Part shown: positions 1-11,406 of the stretch, piece after piece
How positions within the stretch are numbered: position 1 is the stretch's first letter
Layout of the letters: every line of letters starts with the position of its first letter
Source: Uranotaenia lowii
Lineage: Eukaryota; Arthropoda; Insecta; Diptera; Culicidae
Direction of reading: 5' to 3'
Assembly: GCF_029784155.1 (NCBI RefSeq)
Contig: NC_073693.1
Location: forward strand, 158,849,519 to 158,913,518
DNA: 64,000 nucleotides
Program-made: the position numbers and the translations under genes
Notes under the pieces: model-generated
The model's database searches: none
The model's input: the letters and a program-made list of their open reading frames with translations, nothing else
Told to the model about the DNA's origin: nothing

Positions 1-729
1 GACTAACCAGCTCTCATTTGATCTCCATGGAAATCGCGCAGACCTGTCATACTGGTCGCTTTGTGTAGCGCGACCAATCTGATGCCAATGTGTTTAGTAG
101 CGCGACTAGTAGGAAATCCAATAGGAACATTGTTTTTTCTCGATTTGAAGCAGTGATTCCGGGTTTTAAGCACAATAGTACGAAGATCTGTCCGAACTTG
201 TGATAATAAACTAAAAACTATCTTAATCGGCGAGAAAATTTTCATGAATTCTTAGTTCCGGTAAAAAAAAACAAGGAATTTTGTCGGTTCAAATTTCGGC
301 ATTCTTGCAATCCGGGTCGTGATTTGATGAGTTTTTGAGGGCTCCGGAAAGAAAGGAGACGATTCAAAGCATTATCAGATGTAGAGAAGTGATGATTTGT
401 AGGGAATTTCAAAGTGACAGGTCGCGCCAGCATGACATACCAATGCAATGCAACGCAATCTTATTGGAACGTTGCGTTGCGTTGCGTTGCTAGTTGTTTC
501 AGCATGACATCAGCCTAACTCTATCATTCGCTTTCACCATACATACATACGAACGTATTCTCAGTACAGAAGGAATCACAAACATGCTAAAGCTAGGCTC
601 TCTTAATCTCATTTTCTAAAGGGTAACGACGCATAACGCTCACGTTTATGTCTAAGGGCATATTCTAACCGTTTCAACTTACTTCGACTATGGGCTCAAT
701 TTATTTTACATGTCTTATTCTGTCCTGAT
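1..729. other. no gene recognised
   Basis: I see no recognisable coding sequence here; the short open frames on the minus strand match no family I know. The one structured piece is around 441-493, where a GCAATGCAACGC-type stretch faces a run of GCGTTGC repeats and could pair with it across a short AT-rich loop. Confidence 0.5.
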
Positions 730-735
730 CCCTAC

Positions 736-985
736 AGAACTGTCGACCGGAAACTGCGTGGGAAAGTCATCAAGGCCGTCAAGAGGAATCCCAATCTTTC
801 AGACCGCGATTTGGCCAATAAGTTCCAGGCCGCTCACAGTACGGTGCGACGAATTCGTCTCCGGGAAGGAATAAGGTCATTCCGAGCCAGCAAACAGCCA
901 AATCGGACGCTGAAGCAGAACAATGTGGCCAGAATCCGTGCTCGAAAGCTGTACGACCAAGTGCTGACCAAGTTCGACGGATGTA
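736..985 (+). pseudogene. Tc1/mariner-type transposase, N-terminal fragment
   Basis: An open frame encodes the helix-turn-helix DNA-binding part of a Tc1-like transposase, the part that binds the element's terminal inverted repeats. Visible landmarks are VIKAVKRNPNLSDRDLANK, then STVRRIRLREGIRSFRASKQ and KLYDQVLTKFDGC. The last motif normally sits just before the first catalytic Asp (DDET motif). The frame reads from about 736, well upstream of any plausible start, so the 5' end is missing. It stops exactly where a TIR-bearing insertion begins at 986, and I cannot find the catalytic domain beyond that insertion. A better preserved relative with the same SDxDxAxK, IRLHEEIRSYRASKQ and MDDET motifs lies at 62500-63189 on the other strand. 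Family assignment is firm; this copy cannot be functional. Confidence 0.85.
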
Positions 986-1363
986 AAGTCTGCTTCATTT
1001 AATATTGGAACACAAACAATTGCGTGTAGTTCAGTCATTTATTAACGAATTCATAATTTGTTTTTCATACAAATGTAGCATTTTCTTTACTCTTTCATAA
1101 AAAAAAATTAAAAAAATTATTCATTGCTGTTTCGAAGAAATTCTCGTACTCGTACTCGTAAGAAAACTGTGCACAATTTGATCTCTCCGTTCGGCTTCCA
1201 TGGCGGTTGTTTACAAAATGCTATCGTTTGGTGTTATGACATAAATACATGGTGAAAGGTAATGAATTTCCCGACACGTGGGTGAAAAAAGTTTCCAAAT
1301 CCGTCCACTAGGAGCGCCACAATGAGCAAAAGAATTTGTTCCAATATTAAATGAAGCAGACTT
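986..1363. mobile_element. 378-bp TIR element (Tc1/mariner-type MITE) in the transposase fragment
   Basis: The left end AAGTCTGCTTCATTTAATAT (986 on) is repeated in inverted orientation at the right end (about 1336-1363); the match extends about 27 bases to ...TTGGAACA. A TA dinucleotide flanks each end (984-985 and 1364-1365), the target duplication expected of Tc1/mariner. No transposase is encoded, so it is non-autonomous. The open frame reading ...KVCFI at the end of the preceding transposase fragment is simply the TIR read through. Confidence 0.75.
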
Positions 1364-1365
1364 TA

Positions 1366-2290
1366 TATCGAAAATGTGGTCCAACTCTATCACGGCCAGC
1401 ACATCTCTCACTGGAACATAGGGTGGTTTTCCTTGGGCCCAAAGGGAGTATCGAAATAAGGTTGAATTTCATAAATATTTCACGTACGATATTGTAAAAT
1501 TTCTAATAATATTACATCAGAGTTCGTCGGAATCTGATTTAAGAATTTATCAGGCAATTGTTTACTTGAGACTCACCAGATCAAAGTGTCGACTACCTGA
1601 AAAAACCTGGAAAATCAGGGAATTCAATTTGCCTCAGGGAAAATCAGAGAAATCAGGGAATTTTTCCACCAATCAGGGAAAAAATAATGATCCTGATTTT
1701 ATTTGAAGAAATTGAAACGTCATAGTTTATTATCTGCTTAAAAAATTACTTCAGTGTACGTTGCTCATGTAATTATTATTAGCCCTTTGATTTTTTGCGT
1801 TTCCGAGGCTTGTTTTGCATGCGAGTGGTGTAAGCCCTTCAATTTACGCGCTTTTTCATGACAGCTGTGTGCTTTTTACATTTGGTTTCTTCTCGACTGG
1901 CTATCAGCTCTGTGCTTACGTACGCGTACGATGCGCGTACTGTTGCTTGTGTGCCTGTGAAATTTTAAAATTGTGAAAATACCTCTTCGTTGCTAGATCT
2001 GCTAGACTCCCATACGCTAGAAATGCGTACGAACAGAAACGGAAGTGTTTGAAAAGTGATTGTCTGCTGCTGGCTGTAAAATTATTATAAATTTGAGGTG
2101 AGAAAAACTATGCTGTTTAAGGTTTTCATATTTTAAGAACCCGGTTTATACAGAGTTGAAACACGCCCACGGAACGATTTTTGTTTTTTTCTGATTGGCA
2201 ATCTCGTCGTAGGTACTCTTTTCTCCAACTTACCTTTTTTAAGGATTCTAATTGTTTCTTTTTTTTTGTATTGCAGGTTATACCCGTTTC
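1366..2290. other. gene-free interval with degenerate AATCAGGGAA repeat
   Basis: No gene is evident. About 1594-1683 holds a decayed short-period repeat built on AATCAGGGAA. A 37-bp stretch (1930-1966) is a direct copy of bases inside the downstream hAT relic (see separate entry). 2250-2275 is a pyrimidine tract followed by TTGCAG, which resembles a 3' splice site just ahead of the BED-finger frame. Confidence 0.5.
1930..1966 (+). repeat. 37-bp direct copy of the BED-finger region (second copy 2379-2415)
   Basis: Bases 1930-1966 are identical to 2379-2415, which encode the Cys-rich part of the BED finger (CAYCCLCACEIF). The match begins and ends abruptly, so a short segment of the hAT gene is duplicated about 450 bases upstream. 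Confidence 0.85.
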
Positions 2291-3210
2291 GTAATGACGA
2301 CCAAAACTGTATTTCAAAGCATCTGGCTGCAAGATCCAGATTTTTCACTATGGTTGAGACGTGTTAATGACAAGCCGGGATGCGCGTACTGTTGCTTGTG
2401 TGCCTGTGAAATTTTCTCAGCAACATGGGCAAGCAGGCTTTGAAAAGACATATGAAATCGAAGAACCATATTACGAACTGTATCCGGCAGTATGATGAAA
2501 TACCTTACACAAAAAACCGCAGAACCAGGAACTGGAGCCCGGTGCTTCTAATAGCGTTGGAAATAATACGGAAATTCCTCTCATTGCTGAGAAATCGCCA
2601 TCTGCCGTTCATACTTGTTCGCTTCCTTCTACCAGCAATGTTTCTTCTTCCTCGAGGACTATCGATAAATTTATGCTGAAAAACGATACTACAAAAGCTG
2701 AGATCTTTTGGTGCCTGGAGACAGTCGTAAGTCATAAATCGCTGCGCGCCGCAGAAAAAAGACACTGCCGTATTCAAGATGATGTTCACTGATAGCCAAA
2801 TTGCGGACAAGATTCAACTTGGTCGGGACAAAATCAGCTATACGCTGCATTTTGGAATTGCTTCTTATTTTAGAACGGAACTCGACGATACCCTGCAGAA
2901 CATAAACAATATGGTCGTTGGCTTTGATGAATCTCTAAACAAGACTTCGAAAAATCAACAAATGGATTTAAACGTACGACTCTGGGATGAGCATAAAAAT
3001 GAAGTGTCCACTCGATACCTGACCTCGAAGTTTCTCGGCAGATCCCGTGCAATAGATTTGCTGAAAGCTTGTAAGGAAATTCTTGGTAGTATCCCTCTGA
3101 ATAAGTTGCTGCAAGTATCGATGGATGGGCCCAATGTAAATTGGGCGTTTTTACGTGAGCTAAAGCAGGAATCCAAATTATCAACCTGTTTGAGATTTTT
3201 GAATTTCTGA
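2291..3210 (+). pseudogene. hAT-type transposase with BED zinc finger, truncated and frameshifted
   Basis: Pieces in shifting frames read as a hAT-related transposase of the kind with an N-terminal BED finger. About 2300-2480 gives FQSIWLQDPDFSLWLR, then AYCCLCACEIF and, after a one-base frame change near 2420, NMGKQALKRHMKSKNH. Together these supply the C-x2-C and H-x-H pattern of a BED finger. A serine-rich linker follows, then KAEIFWCLETVVSHKSLRAA (about 2690-2750) and, after another shift, FTDSQIADKIQLGRDKISY (from 2782). VGFDESLNKTSKNQQMD and VSMDGPNVNWAFLRELK lie in the catalytic region. The frame ends at 3210, so the C-terminal dimerisation domain is missing. At least two frameshifts and the missing end make this a dead copy. 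I am confident of the family, less so of the subfamily. Confidence 0.8.
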
Positions 3211-4430
3211 CACATAATAACATATTGTTAGCAGTTCAGGCGCGTGGAGTTTGTTCAAAGTCCTTTTTTAACGAAACAACATATGTCAACTTCTTATGCA
3301 TTTTAAACTCTACTGCCTTCATTTATTTTTGGTTTTCTCAAATTCATTACTGTGACGATTTTTGTAGGTCGAAAAATCGGAACTTTAAGCGTTTGAGCAA
3401 CTTCTGAATTAAGTTTGATTGGGTTAAAAATTTTCGCTGTTAAGCCAATTGACAAAGTGTATGTGCTCTGTTATTGAATTTTGATGATTAAAATTCGCCC
3501 AAACATTCATTTAAAAACTAAACTACATATACATTAAGCTAACTAAAACTCCTATAGAGAATCCAAATGTTCTTTTTAAAAAGCATCACTACACAGAAAC
3601 GAACAAAAAACAGTGCAAAGCTAGTATGATTTATGTGCAGTTCAACCCTACATGTCTGGACTGCTGAAGTTCATCCAACAAAGTGAATAAATCTCACACG
3701 TTTCAAATCAAAACTTTGTTGTTCGTGGTTTGATGATAGACGACTAAAAGTCACTTTCACATATGGCATGCTCGCGTTATAGAGCTAAACTTTTTTTTTT
3801 TTAAATTTACACAATAGACCAGCCCAAGAATGGAAATGGTTCTGATCTAATAAACCTGTGAAAATGAAACTTCGTTGGTTTACTGCATATCAATGTTCAT
3901 TTTCAATGAAAAAATCAGTAAACTTATAAGCAAATAGTTTTCTATAAGATCCGTCGTGGAAAAAATGTATTTTAATAACGCATAACGGAATACTAGTGCG
4001 AGTTTATGGAATTAGCTATGGAAATCGAATTATGACGACACTAAACGCCTGTGTTTAGGCAACATATGGGGAACCCAGCACAAAAAGAAAATCTTAAAAT
4101 TTGTGAAACAAAAGTATGATCCCTTTAGACCACCCATCCTCAAAAGTTTCCAGTTGTAGCCCTATCGCTGTTGCAGCTTGAGAATAACGCAGGTGTACCA
4201 CCGAAAAGGCTAATGAGTGGATTTTCCCCGGAAAGTTGATTCATTGCTGCATGAATTCATATGTACGAAATGAGGAATGCTGCATCAGCCCAATATTGTC
4301 CTCTTTCACCGCCAAAGCACCGAGAACGGTGGTGTTAAATAGCTGGATCAGGGCCGACTTCCATGCGATAAACCAGCTAACTCTCTTTATATGACGCCAA
4401 GACGGAAGTTGGAAAGCTTTTGAGCCACCC
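3211..4430. other. gene-free AT-rich interval
   Basis: I see no coding sequence, TIR pair or tandem array. The short frame at 3225-3407 has no recognisable motif. Confidence 0.5.
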
Positions 4431-4457
4431 ACGACGACGACGACGACGACGACGACG
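4431..4457. repeat. (ACG)9 microsatellite
   Basis: Nine uninterrupted ACG units. On the minus strand they generate the poly-Val and poly-Arg runs of two overlapping short frames, which I do not regard as genes. Confidence 0.95.
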
Positions 4458-5312
4458 TTTGTACGTATAAAACGAAGGTACCGAAACCATAACCACAATC
4501 CTGGGCGGATCGTCCTCATTGTCAACTGGTGATGTTTGATATGACTTTTCCCCTCTTTCACCAATCAAGGCAGTTTATCATCGCGTCTGTCAGCTGCAAA
4601 TTGTGCGTAGTTGCTCCCGCCGCAAAGTGCGAATGATTCTGACACGATAATTATCGCCGTGTCAGAATTATGCGAAATTGAGATTGACAGTGACGGTGTC
4701 GTTGGCGAATTATTTTTGAAGGCTGTGTGACATTTCATAACCGAAATTTTTCAAATACATGGTGATTTTTTCCTAATATTGCATTCGATGTACTTAGAGT
4801 AGAAAAAAAGACATTTATTTAAATAATATTTTGCAACCAGTTGTCTAGTAAATAGGAACAGAGTTCACTATCCATTGAAAAGTAATCATGCCATTAGATC
4901 AATTGTTCACTCAGCTGCTTCCAAATTGAGATGTAAATTGAATTCATTGGAATATGCAGAACCTGGTAGCTACTGGCACTATCATCGCCATACTTCAACA
5001 GTAGCGTTCGCTAGAAAACGAACACCTGTGTTGGATACTTTTTATAGTGTTAAACTTTGTCTAAATTTTTTTCGTTTATTTAAAAACCCTTTGTTCAACA
5101 TTTACGTTTGGGCTCTCGATTTTGTTTAGCTTCCAATTTCGAATCATGATGCACATTTTTAAACTTATTTCTTAGCTAGATGATCATTTGACCCTTAAAT
5201 TGGGATTAATAGGAACAAGGGGGTGAATCAGGACATAAAAGGGAAAAATTTCAATAACTGAGAATCAAGCCATCTACACATATTTTTTTTTCTTTTCCAT
5301 AACCTATCTATG
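4458..5312. other. no gene recognised
   Basis: No supported gene. About 4638-4670 contains a short inverted repeat (CTGACACG... / CGTGTCAG) around ATAATTATCG. The frame at 4875-5129 has no recognisable domain. Confidence 0.45.
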
Positions 5313-5314
5313 TA

Positions 5315-6314
5315 CACTGAAGTTTTTTTTACGCGGTTTTTTTTTACACGGTTTTTTTTTACGCGGCTTTTTTTACGCGGATTTTCCAATCAACGCGGTT
5401 TTTTTTACGCGGATTTTCGAATTAACGCGGTTTTTCAGAGAAAACATTCTAAGACTTTTTCAAAGGAAAACACTTAGAATCTTTTTGTAGTTGGGAAAAT
5501 CTTAGCTCTGAGACTAAGAACGTGATACATGAGATCTGTGACCTGAGACCTGAAATATGAGACTTGAGATCTGAGACATGAGACATGAGACATGAGACCT
5601 GAGACCTGAGCCATGAGACCTGAGACCTGAGACCTGAGACATGAGACATGAGACCTGAGACCTGAGACATGAGACATGAGATCTGAGACATGAGACCTGA
5701 GACATAAGACATGAGACCTGAGACATGAGACCTGAGACATGAGACATGAGACATGAGCCATGAGACATGAGACATGAGACCTGAGACATGAGACCTGAGA
5801 CCTGAGACATGAGACATGAGATCTGAAACCTGAGACATGAGACATGAGACCTGAGACCTGAGACATGGAACATAAGACCTGAGACATGAGACCTAAGACC
5901 TGAGACATGGAACATGAAACCTGAGACATGAGACGATCTGAATTCCACACTGTCAAATAAGCCTATATTCTACTATTCTATTAATCTAATTGATTTTGTT
6001 TTTTATCTTAAAAATAAACTATCATTGTACGTAAATTTTTAAATAATCATGATTCTTACGCGTTTTTTTAGTAACGTGCTTTTTTGCGCGAGTTTTTCAA
6101 TTAAAATGGATTTTTTACGTGGATTTTCGAATTTCGGGGTTTTTTTTACGTGGATTTTCGAATTAACGAGGTTTTTTTTACGCGGATTTTCGAATTAACG
6201 CAATTTTTTATACGCGAGTTTTCGAATTAACGCGGTTTTTTTTACGCGGATTTTCGAATTAACGCGGTTTTTTTTTACGCGGGACGAAAAACCGCGTAAA
6301 AAAAAACCTCAGTG
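5315..6314. mobile_element. 1000-bp TA-flanked repeat element with ACGCGG termini
   Basis: The left end CACTGAAGTTTTTTTTACG is matched by the inverted right end, which reads CACTGAGGTTTTT...ACGCGG on the minus strand. TA flanks both ends (5313-5314, 6315-6316). Both subterminal regions are built of a roughly 33-base unit with the core ACGCGGATTTTCGAATTAACG, and the centre is a 7-bp minisatellite. No transposase is encoded. The TA duplication and structure suggest a non-autonomous Tc1/mariner-like or related element; the superfamily is not proven. Confidence 0.7.
5528..5934. repeat. 7-bp minisatellite (GAGACMT)n
   Basis: About 58 units of GAGACAT or GAGACCT with a few variants. Because 7 is not a multiple of 3 and the unit lacks minus-strand stops, all three minus frames stay open (about 129, 144 and 160 codons, MSHVSGLRSQVS-like). 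I treat those frames as artefacts. Confidence 0.95.
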
Positions 6315-6328
6315 TATATATAAGTTCC

Positions 6329-6391
6329 TTTGTTTGTTTGTTTGTTTGTTTGTTTGTTTGTTTGTTTGTTTGTTTGTTTGTTTGTTTGTTT
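6329..6391. repeat. (TTTG)n microsatellite
   Basis: About 15 perfect tetranucleotide units, starting within 20 bases of the end of the preceding element. Confidence 0.95.
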
Positions 6392-8027
6392 ATAGCGTTT
6401 TTTTTAATTATTTATTAGAAGCTTAAAACATTCGCCAATTTCAAACCAAGTCAAGTGTAGTTTGAAAACACTATAAATTGTCATGTACCATTTTTGAATG
6501 ATTCATATACAGTTAACATGATTCAACATTCAACATGATTTTGGCGAAAAAAGAAAGACAGCTATTTCAAAGCAAAGCAGCATAGGGTAACATATTACAA
6601 AACATTCTTTAATCAATTTCGATGGTAGAAAAAAAATTAAAAGGACGAAATTTTCTTGTGAAGATGATTCCAGAAAACACTGGCCTTCAGCTTTCGCTGG
6701 AAGTTCAGAAAAAATCATAATTTCTGCCCCTGAAGTTAGGCACCAACATTAACATTTCGTCGAATGAAAGAGTGGATGATGGCCAAGGTAATCACGGCCC
6801 GTTGGAATGATGGAAATAACTATATATCTGAAAAGCTTTCGCTGCGTTGCGTGAATTTACGTTCAAAATGGTGAAGCATACATAATCTATTCTTGATGTT
6901 TAACGATATTCAAATTTTACGATTTTCTGTTCAGAACTAGGTTCCGAGGTTTTTATCAATATTCAATCACTTTTTTAGTGGTTTAACCCTCTAAAACTGA
7001 TGTTTTCGCTATAGTCGAAGAAAAATATTCACGAATTTTCACATAAAATTGCATAACCACAGGGGCTATTAATAAAGCTTTTTTTTCTGTTGTAGTTCAC
7101 ACACTTCACTCATGTTATACCTACTCAATTTTTATACATATTAAGTCTGTCCCATCATGAAAAAAAACAAAGAAAAGGAAATCCAACATTTTCAACAGGG
7201 GGGCCAAATTTTAGAAATGAGATTCGCTCACGGGTCAAACAAGTAATTTTCTTTCACCCTCTAGAGATCAAATTCACAGAAGCTAAGTTTGAAGATTACA
7301 AACAACTTTTGTTCTACGAAAAACAGTATAAATGAGTAAAAAATAGACTGATTTTCCATTAATTGCATATCTACAGGGGCTAAGGAACTTGACTTTCTGT
7401 ACTTTTTCGGTCGTAGTTCTTACACATTCAACCAATTTTCCAAAATTTTAAAACACATTAACACTGACCCATAGCTATATTTTATGTAGTGATTATTAAA
7501 ATTGTTCCCCAAATAATTCAGATATTTTGAACGTTTATGAAAAATCAATATTGTGCATATTTTTCGAAAAGTTGCCGTAAAATCTCATCTTTAGACCTGG
7601 TTTATGTTTCATCTCTCCTACGTAACTTAGGATATTTTTTCATCTTTTAAAATCCATGAATGGTGATAACTCTTTGACTTAATCGGCAATCATTTTTTCA
7701 GATAAAAAAAACAGACCAAGGATTTCTGACTTTCTGAGTCTAACAATTTGATCATTTTGTTTCAAATAGGTCCATTTGAAGTTTCCTCATGTTTTCAAGC
7801 TTTTCTAAGCTGCAGCTTCAGACAACTGCTTGTCAACTAATTTTTAGTAATAAGGACTGATAAAATAACACATTTTAATCAATTAGCGAAATAAATGTAA
7901 GTTTTTCACGGGGAAAACTTGTAATTCAGAGTTGAATTAAAATAAATGACCTCTTCCGTCTTACAAGATTACAAACTAGTTGATTTATCTTTTCATCTGT
8001 ATTGGTCTGCCCGAACTAGAGTGTTCT
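6392..8027. other. gene-free AT-rich interval
   Basis: No coding sequence, tandem repeat or terminal repeat pair is visible. The minus frame at 6530-6718 shows no known motif. Confidence 0.5.
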
Positions 8028-8283
8028 ATCCGGGATTTCCCGACCGGGAATTCTCGGGAATATATAAAAACCGGGAATTCCCGAATTCCGGGAAATGGTT
8101 TTTAAATTGCTAATTGATTTCTTGAGGCATTGAAAAATTAGAAATGTTTGTTAAGACTTAAAAATACCATTTTGATAGGGTTCGTATACAGTTGAGTGCT
8201 GAAATCTTCATTTTCAATTTTTAATGGGTTCCTGAGAGTTTCCGGGAATAGGATCATACGATGTCCCGATTCCCGGGAACGCT
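8028..8283. repeat. degenerate CCGGGAATTCCCG repeat cluster
   Basis: Variants of GGGAATTCCCG, itself palindromic, occur several times at 8028-8097 and again at 8235-8280, separated by AT-rich DNA. It looks like a decayed short palindromic repeat. No gene is present. Confidence 0.55.
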
Positions 8284-8381
8284 AAAATGGCCGAGAAATT
8301 CACACCCTATCCCAAACAAACTATTTATTATCAGCACGGACCTAGTAAATTCTTTCGATTTAACTCTCAGAATTTTCCCTA

Positions 8382-10715
8382 CACTGAACAAAATCCGGCT
8401 ATAAGGTTTATTGGGAATTTTAGTGCTTTCGCACTAAAGGAAAATCCAATACTTTTTATCAGTAGAAAAATGATTTATTTTATAAGAATTTCCAATAAAT
8501 GTTATAGAGAGCGAAATTATTACGATTTATTATTTAACCTAGTGTAATGAATGGTTCTATTGTTGCAATGAAATATTTCTGTATTTTAATTTCTATTTCT
8601 CATCTGATTTATAAATAACCAAATTTATCTTGTCAAAACATTTATTATAACAAATCAAGATTACACTGCACTGCACTTCACACTTTTTGTGGGTGATGGG
8701 ATGTGCTTGCATGCCTGATGCATGTTGATCCTGACTGGTGCATAAATCCTGTTTCCGCTGGTCGGGTTCTGCAGTTCTGGAGGAATGATGTTCTTCCTGG
8801 GAAAAAAACAGGATTTAGTTTCAAACGAATTGTTATTTTGGAAAAATATGAATTACCTATGCATGGCGAAGAATGGAACCGTGAGCTGAAATCCGGATCT
8901 TTATTTCTCCGCTGCTCGCCGCCATATTAAGTCCCATGTTTTATCTGTTAGGATATAGATATCAAAATATTAACACCAAGTCGTTCAGCCGTTCCGCTTT
9001 TCTAACTTACGTTTAGCTTTTATCAAAGCGATGGTATTTCAGTTTTCTTTGCTGTTACTCAACTGGTAAAATCTTCCGACTAAAAAATTACTGGCCCTAC
9101 ACAAACAATCGTTCTTCTTGATTAATGTTCCCTAAACAGAATTGAAACGGACACGCCAACATGTATACTTACTTTAGAATGGTGAAATGTATAGGAATTT
9201 TATATACAGTTGCGTTCAAAAAAGAATGAAATCGCGAGAAGCTGCTCACCCACCTCCAACTTTGACAAGCTGCCATTTCTCTCTCGGTTGATATTTTTTC
9301 ATGAAAATTTCACACAATTTAGTTCAACTATCCAACAAACACCCTCCAAAATTTGAAGTCTTTACAATGCCGGGAGACAAAGATACAGCTTTTCCCGTAA
9401 AAAAGGGAAATTTGGAATTGCTTCACTAAAAATGCTGTATCTTCGACAATTTTCATTGAAAAATCTTGAAATTTGGTTCAAAGATGTAAAAATGTTTGAT
9501 CTAATATCAGGCCAAATTTCGTCAAAATCGATGAACGTGATCAAAAATGGTGCCGGGTAGAAAATGAGGTTCATTATCGCCCAGCAGACGATTTCATTCT
9601 ATTTTGGACGGATGTTTGTATAGAAAACATCGTAATCCATGTATTCTTGATTTTTTCTTTCAATAAATCAAAATTTATCACAAAGAATGTTGTTAATTGA
9701 TAGGAACTTCATTCGTGCTTTGTTTAGAAACATAAATTGTTCCAACAGAGCTGGTATTGAAACACAAGAACAAATAGAACACTCGCTGTAATTGTGTTTT
9801 AAATTTGTTTATTAGTATAATTAGCTAGTCATTTCTGAAACTCTGTTCTTCTTATTTTGAACTCTGTTGAAACATATTCTCTTCCGAAACAAAGCACGAA
9901 TGAAGTTCCTATCTATTTACAACATTCTTTTTAATAAATTTTGATTTTGGAAAGAAAAATCCAAGAATACATGGATTACGATATTTTCCATACAAACATC
10001 CGTCCAAAAAAGAATGAAATCGTCTGCTGGGCGACAATGAACCTCATTTTCTACCCGGCACCATTTTTGATCACGTTCATCGATTTTGACGAAACTTGGC
10101 CTAATATTAGATCAAACATTTTTACATCTTTGGATCAAATTTCAAGATTTTTCAATGAAAATTGTCGAAGATACAGCATTTTTAGTGAAGCAATTCCAAA
10201 TTTCCCTTTTTTACGGGAAAAGCTGTATCTTTGTCTCCCGGCATTGTAAAGACTTCAAATTTTGGAGGGTGTTTGTTGGATAGTTGAACTAAATTGTGTG
10301 AAATTTTCATGAAAAAATATCAACCGAGAGAGAAATGGCAGCTTGTCAAAGTTGAAAGTGGGGGTGCAGCTTCACGCGATTTCATTCTTTTTTGAACGCA
10401 ACTGTATGTTTTCTTAGGTAGAACAAGCTTCTGAAATTCATTGGATTTTTCCATATTTCGTAATGGATTTATCGTTAGTTTTTATAACACCCTGAATGAT
10501 AAGATCTATTAGATCGACCCTATAAATGTTAAAGCCCAATTTGGTTTAATAATTATTGGATTGTCCTATGCATTTCACCAAGTGAATGAAGCAGATACAA
10601 TTTATTGGATTTTGTTATATCTTTCAAAGGATAATTTAGTAGCTAAAACTTGACTGTGAATAGTGAGATTTATTGGAATGACCTTTTAAATTTAATCGCC
10701 CAATTTGGTTCAGTG
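8382..10715. mobile_element. 2.3-kb TA-flanked element with CACTGAAC termini
   Basis: The left end CACTGAACAAAATCCG at 8382 is matched in inverted form at the right end (CACTGAACCAAATTGGG on the minus strand, ending 10715). TA is present outside both ends (8380-8381, 10716-10717). The interior is AT-rich with recurring TTTATTGGAA motifs near both ends, encodes no transposase, and contains the 1198-bp foldback described next. The terminal match is only about 14 bases, so the boundaries are likely but not certain. Confidence 0.5.
9207..10404. mobile_element. 1198-bp foldback element with arms of about 525 bp
   Basis: Bases 9207-9732 are repeated as a reverse complement at about 9888-10404 with very few differences, leaving a spacer of roughly 155 bases. 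The ends are CAGTTGCGTTCAAAAAAGAA and its complement; TA flanks both (9205-9206, 10405-10406). Each arm also contains an internal inverted copy of the terminal motif (9583-9607 and 9998-10022, AAAAAAGAATGAAATCG), so each arm is itself a smaller hairpin of about 400 bases. The same short open frame (MNLIFYPAPFLITFIDFDE) appears on opposite strands in the two arms, as expected from duplication; I do not regard it as a gene. Confidence 0.9.
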
Positions 10716-10717
10716 TA

Positions 10718-11406
10718 CTTTCATCTTCACACAGAATAAAAATATCAAATTTGTGTGGAATTTTTCACGATATCAAATGTTAATTTGATTGTGTATCGGG
10801 AAAATCATCCATAAACAGGATGAAAATGCAATTGGTTATTTATATTCGTTGCATCTTTTTTTAATGCAAAAAGTTTGTGAAAAAAAACAATAGTCTTCGA
10901 AGAACTACGTATATTTAAATAAGTCGTCCTTCTGATAGTTGAACCAAACCCAAAACGGCTGGTTGAAATCTTGACAAATGTAACCTCTCTGCTATTTCAA
11001 TTGAATTTATAAGAGCACGTTACCAATACTCAGCTGTTTAAGTTTGATGTAATTTTCATAATTATACCTTTTACTATTGAAGTTAATCATAAAATAAACT
11101 TTCAATTCTTACGAACCAGAGTTTTGAGTTTTTTCAATGATGAACATATGTTTTAAAATTTTGATGAATATTCGATGTATTTTAAACAAAATTTCCTTAA
11201 CGAATAGTTGAAGAAACTTTTACAATAAAATTTTGATTATGATGTGAATGAGGATTTTCAAAACAAAGATTTCAACTCAACGAACAACTTTTCAGAAGAC
11301 CGTGTATAATTCTGTCTTCTTAGAAAAAAATACAGTAGTTTTGTTTTTGTCAATTTTTCAGAAATTATGCGGAACTACGGTAAATTATACCAAAATTTTA
11401 TAAAAG
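10718..11406. other. gene-free AT-rich interval
   Basis: Nothing recognisable between the CACTGAAC element and the Helitron-like element. Confidence 0.5.

Noticed and set aside
4241..4568. Arg-rich and Val-rich minus-strand frames
   Set aside because: Produced by the (ACG)9 microsatellite; no other motif.
5449..5956. Three overlapping minus-strand open frames of 129-160 codons (MSHVSGLRSQVS repeats)
   Set aside because: They are the three readings of a 7-bp minisatellite without stop codons, not a repetitive protein gene.
9941..10249. 102-codon frame, also present as a 70-codon frame at 9362-9574
   Set aside because: The same sequence in both arms of the foldback; no start context, homology or motif supports coding, and preservation follows from arm identity.
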